Source: Saccharothrix ecbatanensis (GTDB lineage: Bacteria > Actinomycetota > Actinomycetes > Mycobacteriales > Pseudonocardiaceae). Taken from it: a stretch of DNA of 64,000 nt. The stretch's first letter is position 1. Each line of letters begins with the position of its first letter. This document shows positions 42,749 through 52,391 of this stretch, in pieces. Made by a program: the position numbers and the translations under genes. Below the pieces are notes generated by a model. That model had not been told where the DNA came from. It made no database searches and was given only the letters and a program-made list of their open reading frames with translations. Location of the stretch: contig NZ_JACHMO010000001.1 in NCBI RefSeq assembly GCF_014205015.1, positions 434,001 to 498,000 of the forward strand, in the 5' to 3' direction.

Positions 42749-45466
42749 TCATGCACACGGACGGCTGTACTGGAGCGCGCCCACCGCTTCCACGTACTGC
42801 TGCCACTCTTCCCGCGAGATGTGCACCTCGACCGCCGCGCACATCGCGGTGACCGCGGTGTCGAAGTCGAACTCCCAGGAACGGGTGGTGCCGTTGGACT
42901 TGGACGTGACGACCCGGGTCGGGGTGTCGCCGAACGCCACCCCGTGCACGCCGTCGGTGCTCCAGTTGATCCGGCCCCGCTCGACGGGGGCGGCGCGGTC
43001 GGACACGTCCCACAGCGACACCTTGTCGTCCTTGCCGACGGTGGCCAGCGCCAGACCGTCCTGCCGGAAGCCCAGCGCCCGGATCGTCTCCGGGTGCGCC
43101 TTGTGCGACCAGGCCTCCTCGGGCGCCCACTCCGTGGCGAGGTCCCACATCCGGACCAGGCCGCCGGCGAACCCGGCCGCGAGCGTGTGGTTGTCCGGCG
43201 ACAGCGCGACCGCGGTGACCTCCCGGCCGGTCTTCAGCGTCGCCCCGATCGGCCTCGGGCGCGCCATGTCCGACACGTCCCACAGCCGGAGCATGCCCGC
43301 GTCGTCGTAGGTGACGAGCACCTGCCCGTCCTGGCTGTAGCCGATGCCGCTGACCGGGCGCGGGTGGCCGCTGAGCACCGAGCGCTTGGCCGGCCGGTCC
43401 TGGCCGGACCAGTCCCACAGCGCGATCTGGCCGTGCTCCGACACGGTGGTGAGGGTGCGACCGCCGGCCGGGTCGAGCGCGATCCGCACCACCGGGAAGT
43501 CGAACGTGTGCACCACGGTCGGGTTGATCGCGTCGGTGACGTCCCAGACCCTCGCCACCCGGCCCTCCAGCGTGGTGGAGAACGCCTGCTCCAGGCCGTT
43601 GACGGCGGTGGACGTGACGACGGAGTCCGGCTCGGTTCGCTCACCGAGCGGGCGGTACGTGTCGTTGACGCCGACCGGCACCCTGGCGTTCGGCCGCGGC
43701 AGGCCGTCCGGGATCAGGCCCTGGCCGGACAGGAACGACGAACGGCTGACCGAGTCCTCCTCGCCGGCCGCGTGCGCGCTGAGCACGCCGTCGCGCAGCT
43801 GGCGGGTCGGGTTCAGCTCGTAGGCGGCGATGGCGAGCTGGTCGGCCAGCGTCGGGTCGCTGCCGCGCAGCGCCTGCGCCTGGTTCGCCACGTACCAGGC
43901 GGCGGACGACCGCCAGCCCGCCGCGGACTCGTTCTGCGCCTTGATCGCGAGCACCACGGCCGTGCCCGTCAACATGAGCAGCACGGCCAGTAAAGCCACA
44001 AGCTGCCGGAGCCGGCGCGTCCGCCGGTGCGCGAGTTGGCGTTCCCGGTCGCGGGCCTTGAGGCTCTCGGCCAGGAAGTCCCGCTCCTGGGCGCTGGTGC
44101 GCACGCCGTTGCGCTGCGTCCACTCGACCGCGGAGTCCAGCCGCGTGCCCCGGTACAGCGCGTCCGGGTCGCGGCCCAGCGAGTCCCAGGTGGCCGCGGC
44201 CTCGGTGAGCCGGCGCATGGTGCGCAACCCGTCCCGGTCCTCGGCGAGCCAGCTCTTGAGCCGGGGCCAGGAGCGGATCAGCGCCTCGTGCGCGATCTCC
44301 ACGCTGTCCCGGTCCAGGGTGAGCAGCCGGGCGTGCGCGAGGCGGTCGAGCACCACGTCAACGTCCACGTCGTGGTCGAGTTCGGTGCGCGGCAGCCGCC
44401 GCTTGGTGTCCTCGGTGCCGTCGCCGAGCGCCGTCAGCCGCAGGAACACCTGCCGCGCCAGCGCCCGCTGCTGCTTCTCCAACGACGTGTAGGTGCGTTC
44501 GGCGGTCTGCGCGATCGCGTGCTGGATGCCGCCCGCCGCCTCGTACCCGGCCAGCGTCAACGTGGTGCCGCGCCGACGCCGCCACGTTTCGAGCAGGGCG
44601 TGGGAGACCAGCGGCAGCACGCCCGGCTGGCCGGTCGCGTCCGCGACGAGCCGGGACACCAGCGCCGTCTCGACCGTGCACGACGCCTTCACGGCGGGCT
44701 GCATGATCACCTGGCGCAGTTCCTCGGGACCCATCGGCCCGAGCAGCAGCTGGCCGTCGGTCAGCGCCTCCACCAGCGCCGGGTGCTGCGCGCAGTGCCC
44801 GTAGAAGTCCGCGCGCACGCCGAGCACGACCTTGCACCCGGCGGTCAGCAGGGCGTCGATGTACGCGGCGCGCTGGTCGACGTCCTGCCACAGCGTGAAG
44901 ACCTCTTCGAACTGGTCCACGATCAGCAGGTCGGCGGCCAGGTCGGGCTCGCCCTGCTCACTGGGCGTGGTGACGACGACCCGGCCCTTCAGCCGCGGCA
45001 CGAGGCCGGCGCGCAGCAGGGACGACTTGCCCGCGCCGGACGCGCCGAACACCGCGACGAACCGCCGGTGCGTGATGCGCTGCTCCAGGTCGTCCAGCAG
45101 GTGGTCGCGGCCGAAGAACCACTCGGCGTCCTCGGTGCCGTAGGCGGCCAGGCCCGCGTAAGGCGGGTGGCCCTCGTCGGGGCTCGGTTCCGCGGTGGGC
45201 AGCACCTCGGCGGCGACCTGGTGCCAGCGGTCCTCCCACTCGGCGACGTCGCCCTCGCAGGCCCGCACGTACGCCAGGGTCACGGCCAGCGTCGGCAGCC
45301 GCCGCCCGCCCGCCGCGTCCGACAGCGTCGTCGCCGAGTAGTGGGCGCGGGCGCCCAGCTGCCGGTAGCTGCACCCGCCCGCCCGGTCCCGCAACGAGCG
45401 CAGGTCCGCGGCGAACTTGAGCAACGGGCTGTCGCCGACGTCCAGGGGACGCTCTCCACGCGGCAC
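42749..45466 (-). CDS. HTH-nSTAND-WD40 signalling protein
   Basis: 905 residues from GTG 45466, with GGGGGTGG upstream. Order of parts: XRE-type helix-turn-helix at ~14-75 (YRQLGARAHYSATTLSDAAG), an nSTAND1 NTPase with Walker A GASGAGKSS (Lys147) and Walker B LLIVDQFEEVF, a helical winged region (VEIAHEALIRSWPRL), one membrane helix near 490-510 (LVALLAVLLMLTGTAVVLA), then at least five WD40 blades (VARVWDV, IALWDW, LRLWDVSD, VRMWDLA, VSLWDVSD) to the end. STAND proteins are NTP-driven switches; the WD40 part senses the trigger. A DNA-binding head attached to a membrane-anchored sensor is typical for actinomycetes. Effector output is not evident. Confidence 0.92.
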   Translation of the reverse strand: MPRGERPLDVGDSPLLKFAADLRSLRDRAGGCSYRQLGARAHYSATTLSDAAGGRRLPTLAVTLAYVRACEGDVAEWEDRWHQVAAEVLPTAEPSPDEGHPPYAGLAAYGTEDAEWFFGRDHLLDDLEQRITHRRFVAVFGASGAGKSSLLRAGLVPRLKGRVVVTTPSEQGEPDLAADLLIVDQFEEVFTLWQDVDQRAAYIDALLTAGCKVVLGVRADFYGHCAQHPALVEALTDGQLLLGPMGPEELRQVIMQPAVKASCTVETALVSRLVADATGQPGVLPLVSHALLETWRRRRGTTLTLAGYEAAGGIQHAIAQTAERTYTSLEKQQRALARQVFLRLTALGDGTEDTKRRLPRTELDHDVDVDVVLDRLAHARLLTLDRDSVEIAHEALIRSWPRLKSWLAEDRDGLRTMRRLTEAAATWDSLGRDPDALYRGTRLDSAVEWTQRNGVRTSAQERDFLAESLKARDRERQLAHRRTRRLRQLVALLAVLLMLTGTAVVLAIKAQNESAAGWRSSAAWYVANQAQALRGSDPTLADQLAIAAYELNPTRQLRDGVLSAHAAGEEDSVSRSSFLSGQGLIPDGLPRPNARVPVGVNDTYRPLGERTEPDSVVTSTAVNGLEQAFSTTLEGRVARVWDVTDAINPTVVHTFDFPVVRIALDPAGGRTLTTVSEHGQIALWDWSGQDRPAKRSVLSGHPRPVSGIGYSQDGQVLVTYDDAGMLRLWDVSDMARPRPIGATLKTGREVTAVALSPDNHTLAAGFAGGLVRMWDLATEWAPEEAWSHKAHPETIRALGFRQDGLALATVGKDDKVSLWDVSDRAAPVERGRINWSTDGVHGVAFGDTPTRVVTSKSNGTTRSWEFDFDTAVTAMCAAVEVHISREEWQQYVEAVGALQYSRPCA

Positions 45467-45493
45467 CGGTCCACCCCCGCCCAGTCATCACCG

Positions 45494-45522
45494 ATTGTGC
45501 GCAACGTTGCGCGCATCGCCAA
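45494..45522 (-). promoter_or_regulatory. nSTAND gene promoter with 14-bp palindrome in the spacer
   Basis: Read on the minus strand, TTGGCG (45522-45517) and CACAAT (45499-45494) are 17 bp apart. The spacer contains the perfect palindrome GCGCAACGTTGCGC (45499-45512, its last base touching the -10). A repressor bound there would block polymerase. The HTH domain of the gene's own product is a candidate. Confidence 0.5.
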
Positions 45523-45606
45523 ACGTGCCATCCAGGCTGACAGACGACCGCCCGCGACGCGGCCGGTTCCGGCACGTGCATTCGGGTGAAGCTGCCGGCC
45601 CTTCGG

Positions 45607-46779
45607 TCAGGCGAGGACAGAGGTCACGTAAGGGTCGGGGTCGGCGAGGATGGCGCGGACGGCGGTGGTCGCGGCGCCTCGGACGGCCGCTTCGGCGCCC
45701 AGCGAGGACGCGACCACGCGGACCGGGGACCACTCCGCGCTGACCACCCGCCGGTCCAGTTCGGCGTGCAGGGGCTCTCGGAGCCACGGCTCCAGCCGGG
45801 CGTACGTGCCGCCGAGGACCACGGTGGGCAGGTCCAGCAGGTTCACCGCGCCGGACAGCGCCACGCCGAGCCATTTCGCCGCCGTGCGCACCGCCGTCGT
45901 CGCCGTGCGGTCACCCGCGGCGAGCCGGACCAGCAGCTCGTCCACGCCGGTGACGCCCGACGCGCGCACGATCTCGTCCTGCCCGGCCAGCCGCTCCAGG
46001 CACCCCCGCGACCCGCACGCGCACCGCGGCCCACGCGGGTCGACGGACAGGTGGCCGATCTCGCCGCCGAACCCGGACAGCCCTTCGAACAGCGCCCCGC
46101 CGACCACGATGCCGGCGCCGATGCCGATCTCACCGGAGATGTGCAGGAAGTCCGCCGCCACGTCCCCGTGCCACAGCTCGGCCAACGCGGCCAGGTTCGC
46201 CTCGTTCCCGACCAGCACGGGCACGTCGAGCGCCATCCGGCGGGTCAGCTCGCCCCGCACGTCCACCTCGCGCCACCCCAGGTTCGGCGCGACCCGCAGC
46301 GACCCGTCGGCCACCTCCACCAGGCCCGGCACGGCCACGCCGACCCCGCCGATCGGCACTTCCTCGCGCACCGCCGTGCGCACCGCCGTCGCCACCTTGG
46401 CCAGCACGCGGGCGGGGGAGGAGGCACGATTGTCGCTGGGCCGCAGCCACCGCGCCCGCACCCGCCCGGTGAGGTCGACCAGGCACGTGGCCAGGTAGTC
46501 GACCCCGATCTCCACCCCGAGCCCGTGCGGTCCGGTGGGTGACAGGTGCAGGGCCGTGCCGCGCCGGCCGGGGCCGGACCTGGCCTGCGCCTCGCCCTCG
46601 GCCACGAGTCCGGCGCCGATCATCCGGTCGACGAGGCTGGAGACGGTCGCCTTGGTCAGGCCGGTCCGCGCGGCCACGGTCGCGCGGGACGAGCCGGGCG
46701 CGTCGGCGATGGCGTCGAGCACGAGGGCGGAGTTGTGCCGTCGCACGGTCCGCTGGCTGGCTGGCTGTGGTCGGGACAC
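45607..46779 (-). CDS. xylR: ROK-family transcriptional repressor (XylR-like)
   Basis: 390 residues from GTG 46779. Residues ~10-75 are a winged helix (RRHNSALVLDAIADAPGSSRAT, LTKATVSSLVDRMIGAGL). The ROK sugar-kinase-like domain follows, with the zinc motif CACGSRGCLE and the ROK stretch GIGAGIVVGGALFEG. It is divergent from xylA; the inverted repeat at 46806-46828 is the likely operator. By position it is the xylose-responsive repressor; ligand is inferred. Confidence 0.92.
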   Translation of the reverse strand: MSRPQPASQRTVRRHNSALVLDAIADAPGSSRATVAARTGLTKATVSSLVDRMIGAGLVAEGEAQARSGPGRRGTALHLSPTGPHGLGVEIGVDYLATCLVDLTGRVRARWLRPSDNRASSPARVLAKVATAVRTAVREEVPIGGVGVAVPGLVEVADGSLRVAPNLGWREVDVRGELTRRMALDVPVLVGNEANLAALAELWHGDVAADFLHISGEIGIGAGIVVGGALFEGLSGFGGEIGHLSVDPRGPRCACGSRGCLERLAGQDEIVRASGVTGVDELLVRLAAGDRTATTAVRTAAKWLGVALSGAVNLLDLPTVVLGGTYARLEPWLREPLHAELDRRVVSAEWSPVRVVASSLGAEAAVRGAATTAVRAILADPDPYVTSVLA

Positions 46780-46805
46780 CCACTGGATACTAGCGGCCGA
46801 GTGCG

Positions 46806-46828
46806 ATAAGTTCAGGCATCAAACTTAT
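46806..46828. promoter_or_regulatory. XylR operator between xylR and xylA
   Basis: Perfect inverted repeat ATAAGTT (46806-46812) and AACTTAT (46822-46828), with a 9-bp spacer. It is the only AT-rich patch in the 62-bp divergent gap and sits directly before the GGAGG ribosome site of xylA. The form resembles ROK-type xylose operators of other bacteria. Confidence 0.85.
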
Positions 46829-46841
46829 TGGAGGTGCCCTC

Positions 46842-47978
46842 GTGGACAAGTTCAGCTTCGGCCTGTGGACGGTCGGTTGGCAGGGGCGTGACCCGTTCGG
46901 TGACGCGACCCGCCCCGCGCTGGACGTGCCGCTCGCGGTGCGCAAGCTCTCGGAACTGGGCGCCTGGGGCGTCACGTTCCACGACGACGACCTGTTCCCG
47001 TTCGGTTCCGACGCGGCCGAGGTGGGCAAGCGGGTCACCGCGTTCCGCGCGGCGTTGGACGAGACCGGCATGGTCGTGCCGATGGTGACCACCAACCTGT
47101 TCACCCACCCGGTGTTCAAGGACGGCGGCTTCACCAGCAACGACCGCTCGGTGCGCCGGTTCGCGCTGCGCAAGGTGCTGCGCAACCTGGAACTCGCGGC
47201 CGAGCTCGGCGCGGAGACCATCGTGATGTGGGGTGGTCGTGAGGGCTCCGAGGTGGACGCGGGCAAGCCCATGCACGCCGCCCTCGACCGATACCGCGAG
47301 GCCGTCGACACGGTCGCGCAGTACTCGGTCGACCAGGGCTACGGCTTCCGCTTCGCGCTGGAGCCCAAGCCCAACGAGCCCCGCGGCGACATCCTGCTGC
47401 CCACGATCGGCCACGCCCTGGCGTTCATCTCGACGCTGGAGCACCACGAGCTGGTCGGCGTGAACCCCGAGGTCGGCCACGAGCAGATGGCGGGCCTCAA
47501 CTTCGTGCACGGCATCGGCCAGGCGCTGTGGCAGAAGAAGCTCTTCCACATCGACCTCAACGGTCAGAAGGGCCCGCGCTACGACCAGGACTTCGTGTTC
47601 GGCCAGGGCGACCTGCTGTCCGCGTTCTTCCTGGTCGACCTGCTGGAGAACGGCGGCTACGAAGGCCCGCGGCACTTCGACTACAAGCCGCTGCGGACCG
47701 AGGACCTGGACGGCGTGTGGGCGAGCGCGGCGGCCAACATGCGCACGTACCAGCTGCTGCGCGAGCGTGCCGCGGCGTTCCGGGCCGACCCGGAGGTGCA
47801 GGAGGCGCTGAAGATCAGCGGCGTCTACGAGCTGGCGGAGCCGACGCTCAACGAGGGCGAGTCCATCACGGACTTCCTCAAGGGCGAGGACTTCGACGCG
47901 GACGTCGCCGCCGAGCGCGGCTTCGGGTTCGTGCGCCTGGGTCAGCTGGCGACCGAACACCTGTTGGGCGCGCGCTGA
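46842..47978 (+). CDS. xylA: Xylose isomerase
   Basis: 378 residues from GTG 46842, preceded by TTGGAGG. Actinobacterial class I xylose isomerase motifs are present: [15 protein letters not shown] at the start, [11 protein letters not shown] with the catalytic His, [20 protein letters not shown] with metal-binding Glu, [11 protein letters not shown] and [19 protein letters not shown]. It converts D-xylose to D-xylulose in the cytoplasm. Overlaps xylB by one base. Confidence 0.97.
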   Translation: MDKFSFGLWTVGWQGRDPFGDATRPALDVPLAVRKLSELGAWGVTFHDDDLFPFGSDAAEVGKRVTAFRAALDETGMVVPMVTTNLFTHPVFKDGGFTSNDRSVRRFALRKVLRNLELAAELGAETIVMWGGREGSEVDAGKPMHAALDRYREAVDTVAQYSVDQGYGFRFALEPKPNEPRGDILLPTIGHALAFISTLEHHELVGVNPEVGHEQMAGLNFVHGIGQALWQKKLFHIDLNGQKGPRYDQDFVFGQGDLLSAFFLVDLLENGGYEGPRHFDYKPLRTEDLDGVWASAAANMRTYQLLRERAAAFRADPEVQEALKISGVYELAEPTLNEGESITDFLKGEDFDADVAAERGFGFVRLGQLATEHLLGAR

Positions 47979-49354
47979 TGGCGCTCGTCGCGGGCGTCGA
48001 CTCGTCCACCCAGTCGTGCAAGGTGGTGGTGCGCGACGCGGACACCGGCGCCCTTGTGCGGCAAGGACGTGCGGCGCACCCGACGGGCACCGAGGTGCAC
48101 CCCTCCGAGTGGTGGGACGCCCTCCAGACGGCCATCGCGGACGCGGGCGGACTGGACGACGTCGACGCCGTGTCGGTGGGCGCGCAGCAGCACGGCATGG
48201 TGACGCTGGACGCCGCCGGCGAGGTGGTGCGGCCGGCGCTGCTGTGGAACGACACCCGTTCCGCGGCGGCGGCGGCCGACCTGACCACCGAGCTGGGCGG
48301 TCCGGACAAGTGGGCCGAGGCGATCGGCAGCGTGCCGGTCGCCTCCCTGACCGTGACCAAGCTGCGGTGGCTGGCGAAGCACGAACCGGAGTCGGTGGCC
48401 CGGACGGCGGCCGTGTGCCTGCCGCACGACTGGCTGACGTGGAAGCTGTCCGGCGGGACGTCCTTGGACGCCCTGACCACCGACCGCAGCGACGCCAGCG
48501 GCACCGGCTACTGGTCGCCGTCCACCGAGGACTACCGGCCGGATCTGCTGGAACTGGCCCTGGGCAAGGTGGTCGCGCTTCCCCGGGTGCTGGGTCCGGC
48601 CGAGCTCATCGGCCGGTTCGGCGCGGGCGCGGGCGACAACGCGGCGGCGGGCCTGGGCGTGCAGGCCCAGCCCGGTGACGTGGTGGTGTCCATCGGCACG
48701 TCCGGCACGGCGTTCGCGCGGTCGCCGCACCCCGTGGCCGACGGCACCGGCATCGTCAACGGTTTCGCCGACGCGGAGGGCGGCCACCTGCCGCTCGTGT
48801 GCACGCTCAACGCGTCACGCGTGCTCGACGCGACCTCGGCGATGCTCCGGGTCGACCTGGCCGAGCTGTCGGACCTGGCCCTGAGCGCGCCGGCGGGTGC
48901 GGACGGGCTGGTGTTCGTGCCTTACCTGGAAGGGGAGCGGACGCCGAACAAGCCCGACTCCACCGGCGCGTTGCACGGCCTGCGGTTGGACACGATGACC
49001 TCGGCGCACATGGCGCGCGCCGCGGTCGAGGGTCTGCTGTGCAGTCTGGCCGATGCGATCGACGCGCTGGTGGCGCTGGGTCTGCCGGTGTCCCGGGTGC
49101 TGCTGATCGGCGGTGCGGCTCGGATGCCCGCCGTGCAGCGGCTCGCGCCCGCCGTGTTCGGCTGCCCGGTGGTCGTCCCGTCGCCGAGCGAGTACGTGGC
49201 CGACGGTGCGGCGAGGCAGGCGGCGTGGGCGTTGAGCGGGGCCGACGCGCCGCCGCTCTGGTCGGAGCTGGCGTCGACCTCGGTCGAGGCCGAGCCGACG
49301 CCGTGGGTGCGGGACCGCTACGCCTCCGTGCGTGAGCTGACCGCTACCCGTTAA
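47978..49354 (+). CDS. xylB: Xylulokinase
   Basis: 458 residues from ATG 47978, directly coupled to xylA. FGGY-kinase landmarks: [15 protein letters not shown] at the N-terminus, GAQQHGMV (xylulose-binding loop), [20 protein letters not shown] and [13 protein letters not shown] near the C-terminus. It phosphorylates D-xylulose for the pentose phosphate pathway. A strong hairpin follows the stop. Confidence 0.96.
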   Translation: MALVAGVDSSTQSCKVVVRDADTGALVRQGRAAHPTGTEVHPSEWWDALQTAIADAGGLDDVDAVSVGAQQHGMVTLDAAGEVVRPALLWNDTRSAAAAADLTTELGGPDKWAEAIGSVPVASLTVTKLRWLAKHEPESVARTAAVCLPHDWLTWKLSGGTSLDALTTDRSDASGTGYWSPSTEDYRPDLLELALGKVVALPRVLGPAELIGRFGAGAGDNAAAGLGVQAQPGDVVVSIGTSGTAFARSPHPVADGTGIVNGFADAEGGHLPLVCTLNASRVLDATSAMLRVDLAELSDLALSAPAGADGLVFVPYLEGERTPNKPDSTGALHGLRLDTMTSAHMARAAVEGLLCSLADAIDALVALGLPVSRVLLIGGAARMPAVQRLAPAVFGCPVVVPSPSEYVADGAARQAAWALSGADAPPLWSELASTSVEAEPTPWVRDRYASVRELTATR

Positions 49355-49360
49355 GTCCTG

Positions 49361-49406
49361 ACGGGGTGCCTCCGCGACTGGGCCGCCAGTCGTGGAGGCA
49401 CCCCGT
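49361..49406. terminator. Long hairpin between xylB and convergent kinase gene
   Basis: A 21-bp stem (49361-49381 with 49386-49406) has a single G-U pair and a GCCG loop. No T-run follows on either strand. It lies between two converging stops, so it probably ends both transcripts or protects their 3' ends. Confidence 0.85.
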
Positions 49407-49409
49407 TGG

Positions 49410-50306
49410 TCACTCGTCGTTCAGGACTTCCCCGATCACCCGGCGGCTGATGGCCGCCATGCCGTCATCGGTGGTGTCGGCGAGCGTGATGAGGGCCTTC
49501 CACAACGCCCAGCCGCGCGCCCGTGCCCAGGTGGCGGCATCCAGGTCGACCGCGTCCCGGAACGCTTCCCGGCTCTCGCCCGAGAACATCGTCCACGCGA
49601 TGACGAGGTCGCAGGCCGGGTCGCCCACACCGCACCCGCCGAAATCGATGACCGCGGTCAGCTTCCCGCCGTCGACCAGCAGGTTTCCGCTCGCGATGTC
49701 GCCGTGGAACCACACCGGCGGCTTGTCCCACGCGGGTGCGTTGAGGGCGTCCGCCCACACGGCCCTGGCGCGCTCGGTGTCCACACGTCCGTCGAGGGCT
49801 GCCAGCGCGCGCTGTGTCCCGTCGTCGTAGTGCGCGGGCGGCGTGCCCCGGTAGAAGCAGTGCGCGCCGGCCGGCGGTCCGTCCGTCGGGTCGACGCGCT
49901 GCAACGCCCGGATGAAGTCGGCGATCGAGACCGCGAACGCGGAGAGGTCGTCGATGCGGTCCGGGGCGGCGGTCTGCCCGGCCAGCCAGCGCCGGACCGA
50001 CCAGGGGAACGGGTAGCCCTCACCCGGCGCTCCCATCGCGAGCGACCCGGGCACCGTGACGGAGAGCGACCGCGCGAAGACGGGCAGCCACCGGTGCTCC
50101 TTCTCCACGGCCGGCGCGTAGCCCTCGCCGGTGGGCAGCCGGACGGTCAGGTCATCACCCAGGCGGTACGTGCGGTTGTCCCACCCGTCGACCTCGACCG
50201 GCGTCACCGGGAGACCGCCCCACCGCGGGAACTGGCTCGCGATGAGGCGCTTCACCAGGCCCGCGTCGATTCCGGCTCGGCCGTCGCGGTGCGGGGTGTG
50301 GACCAT
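49410..50306 (-). CDS. Aminoglycoside phosphotransferase-family kinase
   Basis: 298 residues from ATG 50306 (a longer frame to 50342 adds only a basic shadow-like stretch). The kinase core has the catalytic loop HGDIASGNLL with Asp and the metal loop VIDFGGCGVGDP. The opening SQFPRWGGLPVTPVEVDGWDNRTYRLG is typical for APH-family proteins of actinomycetes annotated as aminoglycoside phosphotransferases. The true substrate is often unknown; resistance should not be assumed. Confidence 0.9.
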   Translation of the reverse strand: MVHTPHRDGRAGIDAGLVKRLIASQFPRWGGLPVTPVEVDGWDNRTYRLGDDLTVRLPTGEGYAPAVEKEHRWLPVFARSLSVTVPGSLAMGAPGEGYPFPWSVRRWLAGQTAAPDRIDDLSAFAVSIADFIRALQRVDPTDGPPAGAHCFYRGTPPAHYDDGTQRALAALDGRVDTERARAVWADALNAPAWDKPPVWFHGDIASGNLLVDGGKLTAVIDFGGCGVGDPACDLVIAWTMFSGESREAFRDAVDLDAATWARARGWALWKALITLADTTDDGMAAISRRVIGEVLNDE

Positions 50307-50405
50307 CCGGCGAGCATGGTGATCTCCGTGCCGTCCGGGCAACGCATTTTCGAGGTGGGCGGGGGTACCCGGCGGACTGGCCGACCCGATGCGGAGGTGT
50401 CCCTG

Positions 50406-51017
50406 ATGAGGGCCGTGGTGCTCAACTGCTCGTTGAAGAAGTCACCCGATCCGTCCAACACGCAGATGCTGGCGGACGTCGTCGTGCGGGCGTTGGAGGA
50501 GCGCGACGTCGAGGTGCGCACGTTCCGGGTGGTGGACCACGACGTGCCGCCGGGGGTGGTGACCGACCTGGGGGAGGGCGACGAGTGGCCCACGCTGCAC
50601 GACGAGCTGCTGAACGCCGAGATCCTGGTGGTCGCCACGCCGACGTGGGTGGGGCGGCCGTCGTCCGTCGCGCAGCGGGTGATCGAGCGGATGGACGCGA
50701 TGCTGTCGGAGCAGGACGACGAGGGACGTCCGGTCGCCTACAACCGGGTCGCGGGGGTGGTGGTGACCGGCAACGAGGACGGCGCGCACCACGTGATCAG
50801 CGAGGTGTCCGGGGCGCTGGCCGACATCGGCTACACGATCCCCGGGCAGGCGTGGACCTACTGGAACATGGGGCCCGGACCCGGCCCGAACTACCCGGAC
50901 ACCACGCACGGCCACGACTGGTCGAAGAGCACGGGTGAGGCGATGGCGTCGAACCTCCACGCGGCGGCGCTGGCCCTGGCCAAGTCCCCGATCCCCGCCC
51001 CGCCCTCGAGTGGGTGA
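50406..51017 (+). CDS. Flavodoxin-fold NAD(P)H-dependent FMN reductase-like protein
   Basis: 203 residues from ATG 50406, with GGAGGTG upstream. The flavodoxin-like fold opens with VVLNCSLKKSPDPSNTQMLAD (FMN phosphate loop) and continues with VVATPTWVGRPSSVAQRVIERMD. Aromatic/Gly-rich YWNMGPGPGPNYPD is characteristic of this reductase group. Likely a cytoplasmic flavin- or quinone-type reductase. The epimerase gene begins 29 nt downstream. Confidence 0.88.
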   Translation: MRAVVLNCSLKKSPDPSNTQMLADVVVRALEERDVEVRTFRVVDHDVPPGVVTDLGEGDEWPTLHDELLNAEILVVATPTWVGRPSSVAQRVIERMDAMLSEQDDEGRPVAYNRVAGVVVTGNEDGAHHVISEVSGALADIGYTIPGQAWTYWNMGPGPGPNYPDTTHGHDWSKSTGEAMASNLHAAALALAKSPIPAPPSSG

Positions 51018-51046
51018 CCCGGCTCCCGGGTGGGTATCCCGCCGGT

Positions 51047-52051
51047 ATGAGGATCGTCGTGACCGGCGCGACCGGGAACCTGGGCACCGCGTTGCTGCGC
51101 CGGCTCGCCGACGAGCCGGACGTGGCCGTGCACGGGATCTCGCGTCGGCCACCGAAGAGCGAGCCGCCGTACGACATCGAGTGGACTCCGGTCGACCTGG
51201 GGCGTGAGGGCGCGGAGGAACTGCTCGTCGAGGTCTTCCTGCGGGCGGACGCGGTGGTGCACCTGGCGTGGCTGATCCAGCCCAGCCACGACGAGCGGGC
51301 GCTGTTCCAGACGAACGTCGCCGGTAGCGACCGCGTGTTCAAGGCCGCGGTCAAGGCGGGGGTTCCGCACGTGGTGCACATGTCGTCCGTCGGCGCCTAC
51401 TCGCCGGCGGCGAAAGACCACACCGTGGACGAGAGCTGGCCGACCGACGGCGTCTCCAGCTCGTACTACAGCCGGCACAAGGCGGCGGTGGAGCACATCC
51501 TCGACCGGCTCGAACGCGACCACCCCAGCGTCGCCGTGACCCGCGTCCGCCCTGGCCTGGTCCTGCAACCGGAGGCCGCGGCCGAGATCAAGCGGTACTT
51601 CCTCGGGCCGCTGGTCCCGTACCGCCTGTTCAAGCTCAAGCTGCCGGTGCTGCCGCTGCCGCGCGCGATGGTCCTCCAGTTCGTGCACGCGGACGACGTC
51701 GCGGACGCGCTGGTGAAGATCCTCGCCACTAAGGCCGAGGGCGCGTTCAACCTGGTCTCGGACCCGGTCGTGACGCCGCAGGTGCTGGCCGAGGTGATGG
51801 GCGCCCGGCACGTGCCGGTCCCGCCGACCGCCCTGCGCACCGCCGCGCGCGTCAGCTGGAACCTGCGGCTGCAACCCACCTCGCACGGCTGGGTCGACCT
51901 GGCCCTCACCGCGCCGCTGCTGGACGCGACCAAAGCGTTCACCCGGCTCGACTGGTCGCCGCGCCACAACGCCCGGGACACGCTGAAGCAGCTCCTGGAC
52001 GGCCTCGGCCGCAAGGAAGGGCTCCAGCCCAGCCCGCCGCTCCACCCCTGA
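51047..52051 (+). CDS. NAD-dependent epimerase/dehydratase (extended SDR)
   Basis: 334 residues from ATG 51047; the upstream GTG at 51014 is possible but precedes the Rossmann strand by 11 unlikely residues. The glycine motif is VTGATGNLG, and the catalytic YYSRHK (YxxxK) near residue 146 follows MSSVGAYS. Substrate unknown; actinomycete members are annotated as sugar-nucleotide epimerases or as general NAD-dependent reductases. Confidence 0.9.
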   Translation: MRIVVTGATGNLGTALLRRLADEPDVAVHGISRRPPKSEPPYDIEWTPVDLGREGAEELLVEVFLRADAVVHLAWLIQPSHDERALFQTNVAGSDRVFKAAVKAGVPHVVHMSSVGAYSPAAKDHTVDESWPTDGVSSSYYSRHKAAVEHILDRLERDHPSVAVTRVRPGLVLQPEAAAEIKRYFLGPLVPYRLFKLKLPVLPLPRAMVLQFVHADDVADALVKILATKAEGAFNLVSDPVVTPQVLAEVMGARHVPVPPTALRTAARVSWNLRLQPTSHGWVDLALTAPLLDATKAFTRLDWSPRHNARDTLKQLLDGLGRKEGLQPSPPLHP

Positions 52052-52072
52052 GCGGGTCAGGAGCTGAGTGAA

Positions 52073-52318
52073 TCAGGAGCCCTCGAACAGGTTGGTCCAG
52101 CCCATCACCTGGGAGACGATGAACGCCACCGCCAGGGCGGTCACGATCAGCACCACGACCAGCGTGACGATCGGGCCACGCCGGGTCGGCATGGGCTGCG
52201 GGTGGGACAGGCCGGAGGTCTGGCCGGAGTCGGGCGGCGTCTCGCCGGGCGCGACCCCGCCACCGGGTTCCAGACCGGGCGTCCGGGCCGGGTCCGGGTC
52301 GGGCGGTGTGGCAGTCAT
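52073..52318 (-). CDS. DUF6480-like small membrane protein
   Basis: 81 residues from ATG 52318. The N-terminal 45 residues are Pro/Gly rich (PPDPDPARTPGLEPGGGV), followed by one transmembrane helix (GPIVTLVVVLIVTALAVAFIV) and a short tail. The composition matches the family I know as DUF6480; function unknown. It is divergent from the nucleotidyltransferase gene. Confidence 0.75.
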   Translation of the reverse strand: MTATPPDPDPARTPGLEPGGGVAPGETPPDSGQTSGLSHPQPMPTRRGPIVTLVVVLIVTALAVAFIVSQVMGWTNLFEGS

Positions 52319-52391
52319 ACCCGTGGACTACCCCGTCCGCGGTGGTGCCACCCGCCGTGTGAACATCGACCCGGACGGGTAGTCACCCGGC

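Noticed and set aside
49410..50306. Aminoglycoside resistance gene
   Set aside because: The fold is APH-like, but such kinases in actinomycetes often phosphorylate other substrates. Nothing nearby indicates aminoglycoside production or resistance.
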